64,000 nucleotides of DNA from NCBI GenBank assembly GCA_946222285.1, contig CAMIIP010000003.1, forward strand, positions 124,001-188,000, in the 5' to 3' direction. Shown piece by piece: positions 63,373 through 64,000 of the stretch. Below the pieces are notes generated by a model, which did no database searches, was not told the origin of the DNA, and saw nothing but the letters and a program-made list of their open reading frames with translations. A program made the translations under genes and the position numbers. Every line of letters begins with the position of its first letter. The stretch's first letter is position 1. This stretch comes from an uncultured Rothia sp. Lineage in GTDB: Bacteria > Actinomycetota > Actinomycetes > Actinomycetales > Micrococcaceae.

Positions 63373-64000
63373 GCGCGAGAGCCAGAGCAACTTGTCGCTA
63401 ATGAATCATGCGAGGTGGTGGCAGAGAGAGCTTTGACAATTGTTTGCATTTTGGCTTCAATCTCAGCCAATTCCAGTTCCGGAAGGGAATCTTTGACGAT
63501 TCCTGCGCCGGCAAAAAGAGTGAGCATACGGTCTTTGCGTCGCGTACACCGCAAAATGAGCGACCATCGCCCGTTGCCCCGCGCGTCCATCCAACCTACG
63601 AGACCGCTATAGAAACTTCGAGGATTCTTTTCTAACTCGCTGATCCTTTCCAGAGTGCGATCTGTGGGAACTCCACAGACTGCAGGAGTGGGGTGAATTA
63701 CCTTGGCGATTTCTAGGGCGCTTATTCTTTGAGGTACTGTGGCAGAAATAGGCGTTCCAAGATGCCACATTGTATCTGTGGTGGTGATGCTCGGATGAGA
63801 GGGAATACTCGTCGAGACCCCTGGAAGAGCATCCAGCGCCTGGCGGATATGGTCCACTACAAAGGCGTGTTCTTTGAGATCCTTAGAAGAGTGGAAGAGT
63901 TGCTCCTGAGCTTTAGCGAGAAGGGGCTGCATCTGTCTGTTGAGCGATCCTGCTAGCGGATGAGTAGTAAAGGTACTCTGCTGAACATCCGAGACGATTT
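63369..64000 (-). CDS. Isochorismate synthase (EntC/DhbC type), 5' end outside the window
   Basis: The minus-strand frame is open from the window edge to TGA at 63371-63369, so only the C-terminal 209 residues are seen. They show STFTTHPLAGSLNRQ, HPTPAVCGVPTDRTLE, EKNPRSFYSGLVGWMDARGNG and LFAGAGIVKDSLPELELAEIEAK, the conserved end of chorismate-utilising isochorismate synthases. The enzyme makes isochorismate for 2,3-dihydroxybenzoate and catecholate siderophores. A salicylate or menaquinone (MenF) synthase is the alternative; the coupled PPTase and nearby Fes-like gene favour the siderophore. Confidence 0.85.
   Translation of the reverse strand, partial: IVSDVQQSTFTTHPLAGSLNRQMQPLLAKAQEQLFHSSKDLKEHAFVVDHIRQALDALPGVSTSIPSHPSITTTDTMWHLGTPISATVPQRISALEIAKVIHPTPAVCGVPTDRTLERISELEKNPRSFYSGLVGWMDARGNGRWSLILRCTRRKDRMLTLFAGAGIVKDSLPELELAEIEAKMQTIVKALSATTSHDSLATSCSGSRA

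Noticed and set aside
1..64000. CRISPR array, rRNA genes, prophage or full insertion sequence
   Set aside because: No regularly spaced repeats, rRNA sequence, phage genes or transposase seen.

Overview
The window looks like chromosomal DNA of an actinobacterium of the family Micrococcaceae, most likely a Rothia species of the oral or airway flora. The basis is the style of the core proteins (NusG with a long acidic N-terminal extension, RpoB starting at TTG, MoeZ-type adenylyltransferase with a rhodanese domain, mixed-type PfkA), the moderate GC content with AT-rich accessory patches, a nitrate respiration locus and a catecholate siderophore locus. The species call is inference; no database was searched.

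Layout. 1-5.4 kb: end of a membrane protein gene, a 36-residue membrane peptide, a nitrobindin-like protein, YgfZ, then pfkA and an aspartate aminotransferase on the minus strand. 5.6-10.9 kb: tRNA-Trp, secE, nusG, rplK-rplA, a lone sugar-type ABC ATPase, and rplJ-rplL behind a leader with an attenuator-like hairpin. 11-14.3 kb: PTS EIIA(Glc), a GNAT acetyltransferase, and a decaying sucrose/fructan locus (frameshifted GH32 gene and a LacI-type regulator remnant).

14.3-31.8 kb is a nitrate respiration island. moaA-moaD-mobA-moeA run leftward; modA-modB-moeA-moaC-mog-moaE-moeZ and narG-narH-narJ-narI-narK run rightward. The first set, with modAB, imports molybdate and builds the molybdenum cofactor for NarG; NarK moves nitrate and nitrite. 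narH carries an in-frame TAA in place of a conserved tyrosine codon, so this copy should not make full-length beta subunit. No modC is present.

31.9-37.8 kb: a glycine riboswitch controls gcvP-gcvT, followed by sdaA, linking glycine cleavage to serine deamination. A 222-bp element with inverted ends and a 9-bp direct repeat on both sides (MITE-like) lies between sdaA and rpoB. 38.3-51.7 kb: rpoB-rpoC, an aroE-type dehydrogenase on the minus strand, then rpsL-rpsG-fusA-tuf. 51.8-54 kb: an AT-richer two-gene unit of a cholesterol-oxidase-like GMC flavoprotein without a signal peptide and a small protein with a Tat-type signal. 54.4-59.7 kb: the S10 ribosomal protein operon from rpsJ to rpsQ, closed by a terminator.

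59.7-64 kb: instead of the usual rplN (spc) operon there is an IdeR/DtxR-type iron box, an enterochelin-esterase-like gene, a Tat-exported class A beta-lactamase, and on the minus strand a Sfp-type phosphopantetheinyl transferase and the 3' part of an isochorismate synthase gene. This is the edge of an enterobactin-type siderophore cluster continuing past the window.
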